DNA of 35,691 bases, from assembly GCA_021734325.1 (NCBI GenBank), contig JAIPJF010000006.1, forward strand, positions 1 through 35,691, in the 5' to 3' direction. Below, piece by piece: positions 25,202 to 33,110 of the stretch; the first letter of the stretch is position 1, and every line of letters begins with the position of its first letter. The translations under genes were made by a program, and so were the position numbers. The notes below the pieces were generated by a model. It was not told where the DNA came from. It searched no databases and saw only the letters and a list, made by a program, of their open reading frames with translations. The DNA comes from Fidelibacterota bacterium. Its GTDB lineage: Bacteria; Fidelibacterota; UBA8477; JABMPR01.

Positions 25202-26584
25202 ATGAAATATCCTCCAGAACCTTTTCGAATTAAGACCATTGAGGCCATTACCAGAACAACGGACTGGGAGCGGCTGGCAATCATTCAAGACGCTGGTTTC
25301 AACGTATTCAACATTCCAGCAGAGAAGATCTATATCGATCTGCTGACAGATAGCGGCACCAGTGCCATGAGTGACAATCAGTGGGCTGGCATGATGCTCG
25401 GGGACGAGTCTTATGCAGGCAGTAAGAATTATTTCCACTTTGAGAAAATGATTCATAAAATCTTTGGCTTCAAATACGTCATCCCCACCCATCAGGGTCG
25501 GGTCGCCGAAAACCTTTTATTCTCAACCATCCTGAAAGACAAACCCGGGCTCGTCATCCCCAACAATAACCACTTTGATACAACACGAGCCAATGTTGAA
25601 TATAATGGCGGGATTGCGACTGATCTGGTTGTCGATATTGCCAAAGACACCCAGGTGCTGGATAATTTCAAGGGGAATATTGATCTAAAAAAACTGACAG
25701 CACTGATCGAGGAGGTCGGAGCTGAACGAATTCCCATTGGCATGTTGACCATCACCAACAATTCTGGCGGGGGACAGCCCGTTTCCATGGAGAACATCAG
25801 AGGCACCTCCGAGCTCTTGCACAAGCACGGAATTCCCTTTTTTATTGATGCCTGTCGCTTTGCCGAGAATGCTTATTTCATAAAGACCCGGGAGCCTGGC
25901 TATCGTGACAAGAGTATCATGGACATCGCCAATGAAATGTTCTCCTATGCTGACGGTTGTACCATGAGTGCCAAAAAGGATGGTCTGGTAAATATGGGGG
26001 GCTTTTTCGCAACCAATAATGAAGAACTGGCTCAACAGATCACCAATCGTCTAATTCTAATTGAGGGGTTTCCTACTTACGGTGGACTGGCGGGTCGTGA
26101 CCTGGAAGCCATCGCCCGCGGTTTGGAAGAAGTTCTCCATGAGGATTATCTTGCCTATCGCATCTCCCAGGTCGAAGAATTGGGTGATCGACTCATCGAT
26201 GCCGGGGTGCCCATCCTGAGACCCGCCGGAGGTCATGCCATATATCTCGATGCGAAGGGATTTCTACCCCATATTCCCCAATCACAATTTCCTGGAATTG
26301 CACTCACAGTCGCACTGTATACCCATGCTGGAATCCGGGCAGTGGAAATTGGGAGTCTCATGTTTGCTCATAAGGACCCCATCACAGGTGAGGTTCAATA
26401 TCCAGACCTGGAATTGGTACGCCTGGCTATCCCAAGACGGGTCTACACCAATAGTCAGATGCAGTATGTGGCTGAAAACATCATCGAGATCTACGAAACC
26501 CGAACTGCGATACGTGGATATGATATCGAATATGAAGCTGCCGTCTTACGTCATTTTACAGCTCGTCTGAAACCAAGAAGCTGA
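25202..26584 (+). CDS. tnaA: Tryptophanase / tyrosine phenol-lyase family beta-eliminating lyase, tryptophanase-like
   Basis: This 460-residue PLP enzyme splits an aromatic amino acid into indole or phenol, pyruvate and ammonia. The PLP lysine is Lys259 in 'SAKKD'. 'YIDLLTDSGTSAMSDNQWAGMMLGDESYAGS', 'PTHQGR' and 'GLAGRD' are family blocks. Two positions point to tryptophanase: Asp126 in 'HFDTTR' (Thr in tyrosine phenol-lyase) and Ile in 'AGIRAVEIGS', where tyrosine phenol-lyase has the substrate-gripping Arg ('ERG'). Other segments look more like tyrosine phenol-lyase, e.g. the N-terminus 'MKYPPEPFRIKTIE' and 'KDGLVNMGG'. No TnaC-like leader peptide or TnaB permease is visible. It lies between the hydrolase gene (12 nt) and the subtilase gene (59 nt). 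The symbol assumes the tryptophanase reading. Confidence 0.88.
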   Translation: MKYPPEPFRIKTIEAITRTTDWERLAIIQDAGFNVFNIPAEKIYIDLLTDSGTSAMSDNQWAGMMLGDESYAGSKNYFHFEKMIHKIFGFKYVIPTHQGRVAENLLFSTILKDKPGLVIPNNNHFDTTRANVEYNGGIATDLVVDIAKDTQVLDNFKGNIDLKKLTALIEEVGAERIPIGMLTITNNSGGGQPVSMENIRGTSELLHKHGIPFFIDACRFAENAYFIKTREPGYRDKSIMDIANEMFSYADGCTMSAKKDGLVNMGGFFATNNEELAQQITNRLILIEGFPTYGGLAGRDLEAIARGLEEVLHEDYLAYRISQVEELGDRLIDAGVPILRPAGGHAIYLDAKGFLPHIPQSQFPGIALTVALYTHAGIRAVEIGSLMFAHKDPITGEVQYPDLELVRLAIPRRVYTNSQMQYVAENIIEIYETRTAIRGYDIEYEAAVLRHFTARLKPRS

Positions 26585-26643
26585 GAATGAAATAGGACTA
26601 AAAAGTGCTGTCTGTCTCTCCTTCGGCACCCTACTTTTGAGCC

Positions 26644-28230
26644 ATGTTGTTCATTCGCTACATTTTACTCCTTTTTTTACTGTCAAGCACAGTTACAGCA
26701 AAGATGTATTGGGTGTTCTTTGAAGAGGACCTATCAAGGCCCGCGGCTAAACTGACAGAGAAAGCCTGGGATCGATTAGAAACAAGGGGGTCTATAACCG
26801 CCAGAGGAAACAGGGCTGTTTCTCATAGCCATCTTGAGCAATTAAAACAGTCCGGAATCCAAATCAGGACAGTTTCCAGATTCCTGAATGCCGCAAGCGC
26901 TGAAATCATTGACCGGGATCAGCTGAGGCAAATCATGCAATTCCCCTTTGTAAAATCGATTGAACCTGTAGCAACGCGCATTGTGAGACGACCCCTTCCT
27001 CCTGAAGGTGAACGGCTATCCAAGCGATCCGATTTGACCTATGGAGAATCCTTGGCACAGAATCAGATGCTAGACATACCGGCTATCCACAAACTGGGCT
27101 ATGATGGTTCCGGGGTCACTATTGCCGTGTTTGATTCAGGATTTGACATGGAGCATCCAGCCTTTGATCAAATGCATATTTCCGACTATTACGATTTTAT
27201 AGAGCAGGATCGTGATGTGAATGGTCGGGACACCCTGTATGAGCATGGGACAATGGTATTGAGTGTCCTTGGTGCTTATTATCCAGGAGAGTTGATCGGT
27301 CCGGCCTATGGCGCTACCTATCTCTTGGCCAGAACGGAGGAAACAAGCACTGAGACCCGAGTGGAAGAACATTACTGGCTTGCTGCTGTAGAATGGGCAG
27401 ATTCTCTCGGTGCCGATATTATTTCCTCCTCCCTCCTTTATTTTGATTTTGATGGCACCAAAGAAGATTACTCCCTGCGTGCCCTTGATGGGAACACGAC
27501 CATTGTGACCAGGGCAGCGAATATTGCAGCGGAGCGGGGAATCCTCGTCGTCAATGCAATCGGAAATGAAGGCCCCGGTGACATGTCACTCTGGGCGCCG
27601 GCCGACAGTCCAAATATTCTTAGTGTCGGGGCCATTTACGAAAATGGCGATATCACCAATTTCTCAGGTCGTGGTCCAACCTATGATGGCCGAATCAAAC
27701 CTGATGTCGTTGCCATGGGCTCCTCTCTGGTCGTTGCATCTGGAACAAATCATTTTAGCGGTGGTACAGGGACTTCTTTTGCCACGCCACTGATCGCAGG
27801 ATTGGCAGCCCAGCTCCTGGACGCACGACCCGGTTTATCTCCCAACTCCGTGATTTCACTTTTCCACCAGAATGGTGATCGCAGTGAGAGTCCGAACAAC
27901 ACATACGGTTTTGGGATTCCAAAGTTGATCAGCCTGTTTGAAGACGCCAGGTATCTTGATGTCACCCACTGTGCAATTTTTCCAAATCCCAGCGCCGGAC
28001 GTGAGATCACGATTCTGCTGTCAGACCCTGTGGCAAGTTTTTCAAAAGAGGTCAGTTTGTATGATATACGGGGTCGTTTCATTGCTCAATTGGAGAGCTC
28101 TGTAGAATCATCCTTTTCCCTGCAGGTAACGCTCCCGGGCAATGAGACTCTTGCAAACCAGCTATATATTATTTCCCTCGAGGCCTATGGAAAAAGATAT
28201 TCCGCCAAGGTGGTATACATTAAGACCTAG
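26644..28230 (+). CDS. Secreted subtilisin-family (S8) serine protease with type IX-type sorting domain
   Basis: This 528-residue protein has a signal peptide (1-20, 'LLLFLLSSTVTAK') and an inhibitor-I9-like propeptide (about 21-115). The S8 catalytic domain has Asp164 in 'AVFDSGFD', His201 in 'YEHGTMV', the oxyanion Asn in 'NAIGNEGPG' and Ser377 in 'GTGTSFATP'. The C-terminal domain (about 445-528), with 'AIFPNPSAGREITIL' and 'SLYDIRGRFIAQLESS', ends 'SAKVVYIKT'. It is a type IX-type sorting domain, so the protease is expected outside the cell. Its stop TAG overlaps the GTG start of the dehydratase gene by one base (TAGTG), so secreted protease and cytoplasmic enzyme share a transcript. No good ribosome site precedes the ATG. 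Confidence 0.93.
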   Translation: MLFIRYILLLFLLSSTVTAKMYWVFFEEDLSRPAAKLTEKAWDRLETRGSITARGNRAVSHSHLEQLKQSGIQIRTVSRFLNAASAEIIDRDQLRQIMQFPFVKSIEPVATRIVRRPLPPEGERLSKRSDLTYGESLAQNQMLDIPAIHKLGYDGSGVTIAVFDSGFDMEHPAFDQMHISDYYDFIEQDRDVNGRDTLYEHGTMVLSVLGAYYPGELIGPAYGATYLLARTEETSTETRVEEHYWLAAVEWADSLGADIISSSLLYFDFDGTKEDYSLRALDGNTTIVTRAANIAAERGILVVNAIGNEGPGDMSLWAPADSPNILSVGAIYENGDITNFSGRGPTYDGRIKPDVVAMGSSLVVASGTNHFSGGTGTSFATPLIAGLAAQLLDARPGLSPNSVISLFHQNGDRSESPNNTYGFGIPKLISLFEDARYLDVTHCAIFPNPSAGREITILLSDPVASFSKEVSLYDIRGRFIAQLESSVESSFSLQVTLPGNETLANQLYIISLEAYGKRYSAKVVYIKT

Positions 28231-29447
28231 TGTACCCGTTCGATGCAATTGTTTATCTACAGCGGGATGATCATTATAAGCGATCTGATCTAGAACAAAG
28301 GGCTCAAATAGACGCAATGAGCATTAATGATACAAAAGATAAGGTTTTGAAAATACCTGATCGTTCTGACTACCTTCGAGATCAAAGGCGGTCAGGGCAG
28401 GAAATAATGGGTGTCCTCCCGGCTCTGTATCCCAGGGAGCTGCTCTGGGCCTTTAATATTCTACCGGCTGAGATCTGGGATCCTCCGGGAGAGATCCTCC
28501 TGGCCAACGTCCATTTACAGGCCAGTATTTGCCCCATCGTAAAACGTGGTCTTGAGTTCATTCTCAAATCGCCGGAAATCATCAATAGCGGCTACCTCTT
28601 TCCACATACCTGCGATTCACTGCAAAACCTGGGGACCCAGGTAAAGGATCTGATCGGTGTGCCCGTCCCGGTTTATACCTTCTATAATCCCAAGGGTGAG
28701 TTTAATAAGGCAAGCAAAAGATATTATTCAGAAATTCTATTTAACCTTCAAAAGACTCTTGAAAAGAGCCACGGCCTCTTGAGTCAGAATCAATTGAAGG
28801 CAGCCTGCGAGCTTGGTCATAAAATTGATATCCGACGCCAGATGCTCCATGCTGCCCTCATGGAGGATCGATTCGATCTGAGTAACCGGGAATATTTCCA
28901 ACTCATCAGGGCTGCTGAATACATGCAGGGACAGGATTATCTGGATCTGTTAAATCACGTTGAGATTAATGAGCAAATAGGAGTGGCCCCTCGCGCCCGC
29001 CTACTGGTAACAGGGATTCTACCACCCGGTGATGACATTCTCAATTTCCTTGATGAATCTCGTGTTCGCATTGTATCGGAAGACCTGTTGTCTGGAAGCC
29101 GGCGGATCCCCATCGTTGAGATGGATCAACCAGATGATCCCATGGAGTACCTCGTAGAACGCTTTTTTCTTCTGCCTCCCTGCTCCACCAAAGCCGGTGG
29201 TCTGGATAAACGACTTCAATACCTAAAAAAACTGATTGCTAAAAGCCGGTGTCACGGGGTTTTGTTCAATACGGTAAAATTTTGTGAACCAGAGCTCTTT
29301 GACCAGCATTTCCTCATCAAATCGATGAAGGTGATGGGACTACCGGTCCTTAATCTGGAAACAGAATTACAACCTGGATTATCGGGCCAGGAAAAAACCC
29401 GAATTGAGGCGTTCTTAGAAATGCTGGATGAAGGGGTGCCGGTGTGA
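28230..29447 (+). CDS. 2-hydroxyacyl-CoA dehydratase subunit, HgdB/FldC-like
   Basis: The protein has 405 residues. It belongs to the family of 2-hydroxyacyl-CoA dehydratases and class I benzoyl-CoA reductases, oxygen-sensitive iron-sulfur enzymes. Three conserved cysteines in the usual contexts would bind a [4Fe-4S] cluster: Cys101 in 'ASICPIVKRG', Cys128 in 'PHTCDSLQNL' and Cys352 in 'KFCEPELFDQH'. 'MGVLPALYPRELLWAFNILPAEIW' near residue 60-85 and 'GLPVLNLETE' are further signatures. I use the GTG at 28230, which overlaps the protease stop; an ATG at 28317 would shorten the protein by 29 residues but has no better ribosome site. The last bases overlap the next gene (GTGA). The substrate is unknown; the HgdB-like call rests on cysteine pattern and size. 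Confidence 0.88.
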   Translation: MYPFDAIVYLQRDDHYKRSDLEQRAQIDAMSINDTKDKVLKIPDRSDYLRDQRRSGQEIMGVLPALYPRELLWAFNILPAEIWDPPGEILLANVHLQASICPIVKRGLEFILKSPEIINSGYLFPHTCDSLQNLGTQVKDLIGVPVPVYTFYNPKGEFNKASKRYYSEILFNLQKTLEKSHGLLSQNQLKAACELGHKIDIRRQMLHAALMEDRFDLSNREYFQLIRAAEYMQGQDYLDLLNHVEINEQIGVAPRARLLVTGILPPGDDILNFLDESRVRIVSEDLLSGSRRIPIVEMDQPDDPMEYLVERFFLLPPCSTKAGGLDKRLQYLKKLIAKSRCHGVLFNTVKFCEPELFDQHFLIKSMKVMGLPVLNLETELQPGLSGQEKTRIEAFLEMLDEGVPV

Positions 29448-30766
29448 GTCTCAGTGCTAAACTTAAATATAAGTTCATGAAAGATTATGGTGCTCCAGCA
29501 CTCATGTCTCTTCAAGGTCTTAAAAGGCGAAGATCACGACCCACGCCATCAGCCTTTGGCCCGCCCCTGGAAAGCAATGCTCGACTCAAGGAAATTCTCA
29601 CCCGGCATTACTATCTTTCCCGATTCGTTCCCGGTGTGAAAAAGGTTGCCTGGGTGACCAGCGGAGCCCCTGTGGAATTGCTCAGGGTCTTCGATTTCTA
29701 CACCATCTATCCAGAAAATCATTCCGCTCTCGTCGGCGCAAAAAAACAGGGTGCTGAATACTGTGGTATTGCAGAAGGGGATAGCTTCAGTCAGGATCTC
29801 TGTTCCTATGCGCGAATAGATCTGGGACATATGCTCTCAGGCAAGTCTCCAGCCGGGAAGCTTCCCAAGCCTGATCTGTTGTTCTGCTCAAACAATATTT
29901 GCCAGACCGTCCTTTACTGGTACAAGGCAATCTCTCAGGAATTGGATATTCCTCTGATTCACTTCGATGCCCCCTTCGTATCCGATAGGCAATCTGAAGC
30001 TGATATTCGCTATATGGCTCAACAACTTCAGGACATGATTCCCATTCTGGAGCAGGTGAGTGGTAATGTTTTCTACATGAGCGATCTTGAGGCAGTCCTC
30101 AAGCGCTCCCAGGACAGTTCTCGAACCTGGGGGAACATTCTTAAAGCCATGCAGGCAAAACCGGCCCCAATGACCATTTTTGATGCCTTCGGACATCTGG
30201 CACCCATTGTTTCATTGCGGGGATTGCCTGTGGCACAGGACTACTACAACATTCTGGCTGAAGAAATCGATGACCGGGTGAGTAAAGGTATCGGCGCCAT
30301 TCGTGATGAAAAGTATCGTCTCATCTGGGACAATATTGCGATCTGGTATAAGGTCAGATACCTGGCCACCTTTTTTGCAGAGCGGAAAATGAATTTCGTC
30401 ACTGCGACATACACGAATGCCTGGGCGGAAACGATCGATCATCTGAATATCAAGGATCCCTGGAACTCCATGGCCAGGACCTACGGCCAGATCATACTAA
30501 ATAATAACCTGAAACATCGCCTGGGACTTATGCGCAGGATGATCGATGACTTTTCTGTCGATGGAATGGTCATGCATTCAACCCGGAGCTGCAAACCCTA
30601 TTCTGTGGGACAGTACGATCTTCGAAAAGCGATAAGCACGTCCCTGAACCTGCCTTCTGTCATCATTGATGCCGATATTGCAGATGAACGGGTATGGTCT
30701 GAGCAACAGATTCAGACCCGACTGGAAGCCTTTTGTGAGAGCCTGGAGGATACAAATCGTGGCTGA
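29444..30766 (+). CDS. 2-hydroxyacyl-CoA dehydratase subunit, HgdA/FldB-like
   Basis: This 440-residue protein is the second subunit and forms the dehydratase heterodimer with the preceding gene product. Family motifs are 'WVTSGAPVELLRVFDFYTIYPE', 'AEYCGIAEGDSFSQDLCSYARIDLG' (Cys120), 'LLFCSNNICQT' (Cys148 and Cys153) and 'HSTRSCKPYSVGQYDLRKAI'. The GTG start is taken because it overlaps the previous stop (GTGA, 4 nt). The N-terminal about 60 residues are basic and longer than in some relatives. The gene ends in TGA at 30764-30766, overlapping the activator gene. Alternatives within the family are benzoyl-CoA reductase-like subunits or double-cubane-type reductases; two distinct subunits each with cysteine sets fit the dehydratase or benzoyl-CoA reductase arrangement better. 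Confidence 0.88.
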   Translation: MSLSAKLKYKFMKDYGAPALMSLQGLKRRRSRPTPSAFGPPLESNARLKEILTRHYYLSRFVPGVKKVAWVTSGAPVELLRVFDFYTIYPENHSALVGAKKQGAEYCGIAEGDSFSQDLCSYARIDLGHMLSGKSPAGKLPKPDLLFCSNNICQTVLYWYKAISQELDIPLIHFDAPFVSDRQSEADIRYMAQQLQDMIPILEQVSGNVFYMSDLEAVLKRSQDSSRTWGNILKAMQAKPAPMTIFDAFGHLAPIVSLRGLPVAQDYYNILAEEIDDRVSKGIGAIRDEKYRLIWDNIAIWYKVRYLATFFAERKMNFVTATYTNAWAETIDHLNIKDPWNSMARTYGQIILNNNLKHRLGLMRRMIDDFSVDGMVMHSTRSCKPYSVGQYDLRKAISTSLNLPSVIIDADIADERVWSEQQIQTRLEAFCESLEDTNRG

Positions 30767-31559
30767 TCTCTTTTTTGGTGGTATTGATGTTGGATCACTC
30801 AGTACTGAGGCCGTGATCATCAATTCTGAGGAGCAGGTTCTGGCTGAAGTGGTCCTGATTACAGGTGTGAATGGGTCCGAGGCAGCTCAGAAGGCCTTGA
30901 ATCAGGCGCTTGAACTGGCAGAGCTAGCACAATCTCAGATTGCAGCCTTGACTTCCACGGGATATGGACGGGCTTCAGTTCCCTTTGCCACGGGGAAAAC
31001 AACAGAGATCAGCTGTCATGGGGTTGGTGCCCATCATCTTTTTCCTTCCACAGGAACCGTGATTGATGTTGGTGGTCAGGATAGCAAGGTCATCCAGATC
31101 GACGATCGAGGACACATGCTGGATTTTAGCATGAATGATAAATGTGCTGCGGGAACGGGACGTTTTTTGGAAGTCATGGCAGATAGACTTGAACTGGAAT
31201 TGGATGAATTGAGTAATCCAGCCTACATCACTGGTCCAAGCACACCGATCAGCAGTACCTGCACTGTATTCGCAGAAAGTGAGGTCATTTCGCTCCTCGC
31301 CAAGGACACACCGCGTGAACAGATTGTCAATGGCTTGCAGCGCTCGATCGTAAACCGGATCTGGAGCATGGTTGTGAGTATCGGGATACATGGAGAGGTG
31401 ACCATCACAGGTGGTGTTGCAAAAAACCAGGGCCTGATCAAGGTGCTGGAAGAAAAGTTGGGGCAAAAGCTGAATGTGCCGAAGAATCCCCAAACAGTTG
31501 GTGCACTTGGAGCTGCTCTGATCGCAAAAAGACACCATTCTGATTCAACATCAACCTGA
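30759..31559 (+). CDS. Activator ATPase of 2-hydroxyacyl-CoA dehydratase, HgdC/BadF family
   Basis: This 266-residue ASKHA-fold ATPase injects one electron into the dehydratase with ATP hydrolysis. The phosphate loops are 'GGIDVGSLSTEAVI' and 'VIDVGGQDSKVI', and the adenosine motif is 'ITGGVAKN'. The two cysteines that hold the inter-subunit [4Fe-4S] cluster are Cys129 in 'NDKCAAGTGRFLE' and Cys168 in 'SSTCTVFAESEVISL'. I start it at GTG 30759, which has an ideal GGAGGA site 8 nt upstream and puts the family's first strand at the N-terminus; the frame is open 31 codons further, but that part lies inside the preceding gene. It overlaps that gene by 8 nt. Confidence 0.93.
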   Translation: MADLFFGGIDVGSLSTEAVIINSEEQVLAEVVLITGVNGSEAAQKALNQALELAELAQSQIAALTSTGYGRASVPFATGKTTEISCHGVGAHHLFPSTGTVIDVGGQDSKVIQIDDRGHMLDFSMNDKCAAGTGRFLEVMADRLELELDELSNPAYITGPSTPISSTCTVFAESEVISLLAKDTPREQIVNGLQRSIVNRIWSMVVSIGIHGEVTITGGVAKNQGLIKVLEEKLGQKLNVPKNPQTVGALGAALIAKRHHSDSTST

Positions 31560-31619
31560 TAATCTTAACTATTTGGGATCATCAAGGGTCAAAGTGAGTA
31601 CTTTAACTGGAGGTGTAAC

Positions 31620-32111
31620 ATGAAACTTGATCGAATTTTAATCCTACTTTTAATCGCCATCTCATTTGCGCAGGCAAATCCTCATCGCAGACATAGAATT
31701 CATCCAAGCTATCACGCCAATTACTATTACACTCGTTATGGCGAGCGTTATTACCCGCACTCTTATTATGCTTATGGCTCTTATAGATATTTTGCTCCAG
31801 CGGTCATAACCACGACAAAGATCACAAGCTATCCCCAAAACCTGGTCGTACTGAGTGCCGATGATATTGTCGGCGACATTGAGGCGTTGAATAAGCTCAT
31901 GTCCCGTGGCATGATCACAAAGAAAGATTTCGAGCGCAGTAAAACGACCCTTTTAAATCGTATTGGCATGACTGTCAATCCAGATGCAAGCATCAGTTCA
32001 ACAGCTGAGATCATTGCTCAAATCGAGATGCTGTACAAAATGAAATCTGATGAATTGTTAAGCGATCGCGAGTATCAAAGAGAGAAGAAAAAACTGCTGG
32101 CCATGATCTAA
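31620..32111 (+). CDS. Exported protein with two SHOCT-like motifs
   Basis: This 163-residue protein has a signal peptide (1-19, 'ILILLLIAISFAQA'), then a tyrosine/histidine-rich segment (about 20-65, 'YHANYYYTRYGERYYPHSYYAYGSYRYF'-like composition). Two SHOCT-like short helices follow: 'DIVGDIEALNKLMSRGMITKKDFERSKTTLL' (about 80-115) and 'EIIAQIEMLYKMKSDELLSDREYQREKKKLL' (about 130-160). SHOCT motifs are oligomerisation modules often found near the end of proteins. A GGAGG site lies upstream of the start. It stands 60 nt after the dehydratase activator; whether it belongs to that transcript is open. Function unknown. Confidence 0.72.
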   Translation: MKLDRILILLLIAISFAQANPHRRHRIHPSYHANYYYTRYGERYYPHSYYAYGSYRYFAPAVITTTKITSYPQNLVVLSADDIVGDIEALNKLMSRGMITKKDFERSKTTLLNRIGMTVNPDASISSTAEIIAQIEMLYKMKSDELLSDREYQREKKKLLAMI

Positions 32112-32121
32112 AGATTAAAGG

Positions 32122-32901
32122 CTATTCATATTTCAGCTCTGTTATTTCCAGATCTATATAGGTGTAATCACCCTCCGGTCTTTCCCAGGTTACCTTTGCT
32201 TTTGTCCCCATCATAATACCATCCCGTTCACCATATTCGTAAACACTGGCTCGCCAGGGTCTTAAGACCATTTCCTTCCCTTCTGTGGCATAGCGATCAC
32301 ATGTGAACGCACAAACTCTTCCCTGAGCGTCAAAATGAAAAACGCCATCTACAGACTTATCGCCAAATGTCAAGATCGCCCTCGCGCTTGAGTCATCAAT
32401 AGCCTCCCATTGGATCTGGTCTTCAAGAAAACCCTGTGGGAACCATATCATTTCAGATAAATACCTTGTCATGCTCCCCTGGTCAATTTCAGGACCCTTC
32501 GCATTGACGAGGGGAATGAATCCCAGAAGACGAATTTTCATCTGTCCTTTTCCCTCGTCCAGACGATCAACCCCTCTAACATGGAGGAAAGGGGCCATCT
32601 TCATATTCACTTTCCACTCAAAGGCGGCTTGATCAACTTTAAACCATTGTTTCGCCTTGAAAGGAGCCCAGGGTTTATCCGCCGCGATCTTGAATAAACC
32701 TCTTTGCTGGAGCTCAACCTTTTTTACTCTGGGCGTTCCTATCACCTGGCTGAATTCCAGACAACGCTGGACCGGCGCCGGAAGATGCTGAATGGCCTCC
32801 TGGGTGATCATTTGTTTTTCTAAATCGTCTGATTTCCCCACAAGCAGATGACTGTTTACAGACACAGCAAACAATAACACCAAGATTAGTTTCCTGATCA
32901 T
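32122..32901 (-). CDS. Exported DUF6544/DUF6920-like protein
   Basis: This 259-residue protein has a signal peptide ('MIRKLILVLLFAVSVNS'). The mature part shows a series of blocks I associate with the DUF6544/DUF6920 family: 'LPAPVQRCLEF', 'VKKVELQQRGLFKIAADKPWAPFKAKQWF', 'AAFEWKVNMKMAPFLHVRGVDRL', 'LVNAKGPEIDQGSMTRYLSEMIWFPQGFL' and 'WERPEGDYTYIDLEITELKY'. The family's role is not known. The start at 32901 is chosen because the signal peptide begins there; the frame extends 26 codons upstream into a charged stretch. The gene converges on the SHOCT-like gene with 10 nt between them. Confidence 0.75.
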   Translation of the reverse strand: MIRKLILVLLFAVSVNSHLLVGKSDDLEKQMITQEAIQHLPAPVQRCLEFSQVIGTPRVKKVELQQRGLFKIAADKPWAPFKAKQWFKVDQAAFEWKVNMKMAPFLHVRGVDRLDEGKGQMKIRLLGFIPLVNAKGPEIDQGSMTRYLSEMIWFPQGFLEDQIQWEAIDDSSARAILTFGDKSVDGVFHFDAQGRVCAFTCDRYATEGKEMVLRPWRASVYEYGERDGIMMGTKAKVTWERPEGDYTYIDLEITELKYE

Positions 32902-33043
32902 TCCCCTGAGTTCCCTTCCAATTATTTGTCGTTTGCATGACGGAAAACCCGTCAATTGCCGATTACTCTGAAGGCACAATTTAAACTCATTGAAAGGGGT
33001 TTATAATGAAATTGAAAAAAGCATCCTCCTCGCATTTATCAGA

Positions 33044-33079
33044 TAAAAAAAGCTCCCATTCAAATGGGAGCTTTTAAAT
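33044..33079 (-). terminator. Intrinsic terminator of the sulfur-transport operon
   Basis: AGCTCCCATT (33051-33060) and AATGGGAGCT (33063-33072) form a 10-bp inverted repeat. On the minus strand it is followed by seven T (33050-33044). It lies after the YeeE/YedE-rhodanese gene and should end that operon. Confidence 0.92.
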
Positions 33080-33110
33080 CATGACCGCCACCGGCGGTGC
33101 ACTATCAGCC

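Noticed and set aside
30975..31538. A 187-codon open frame on the minus strand
   Set aside because: It is antisense to the dehydratase activator, whose cluster cysteines and ATP motifs prove the plus-strand reading.
33006..33077. A 23-codon plus-strand ORF after AAAGGGG, starting MKLKKASSS
   Set aside because: It has a good ribosome-site-like sequence, but its end is encoded by the terminator hairpin and it lies between minus-strand genes without a visible promoter. Possible only if conserved.
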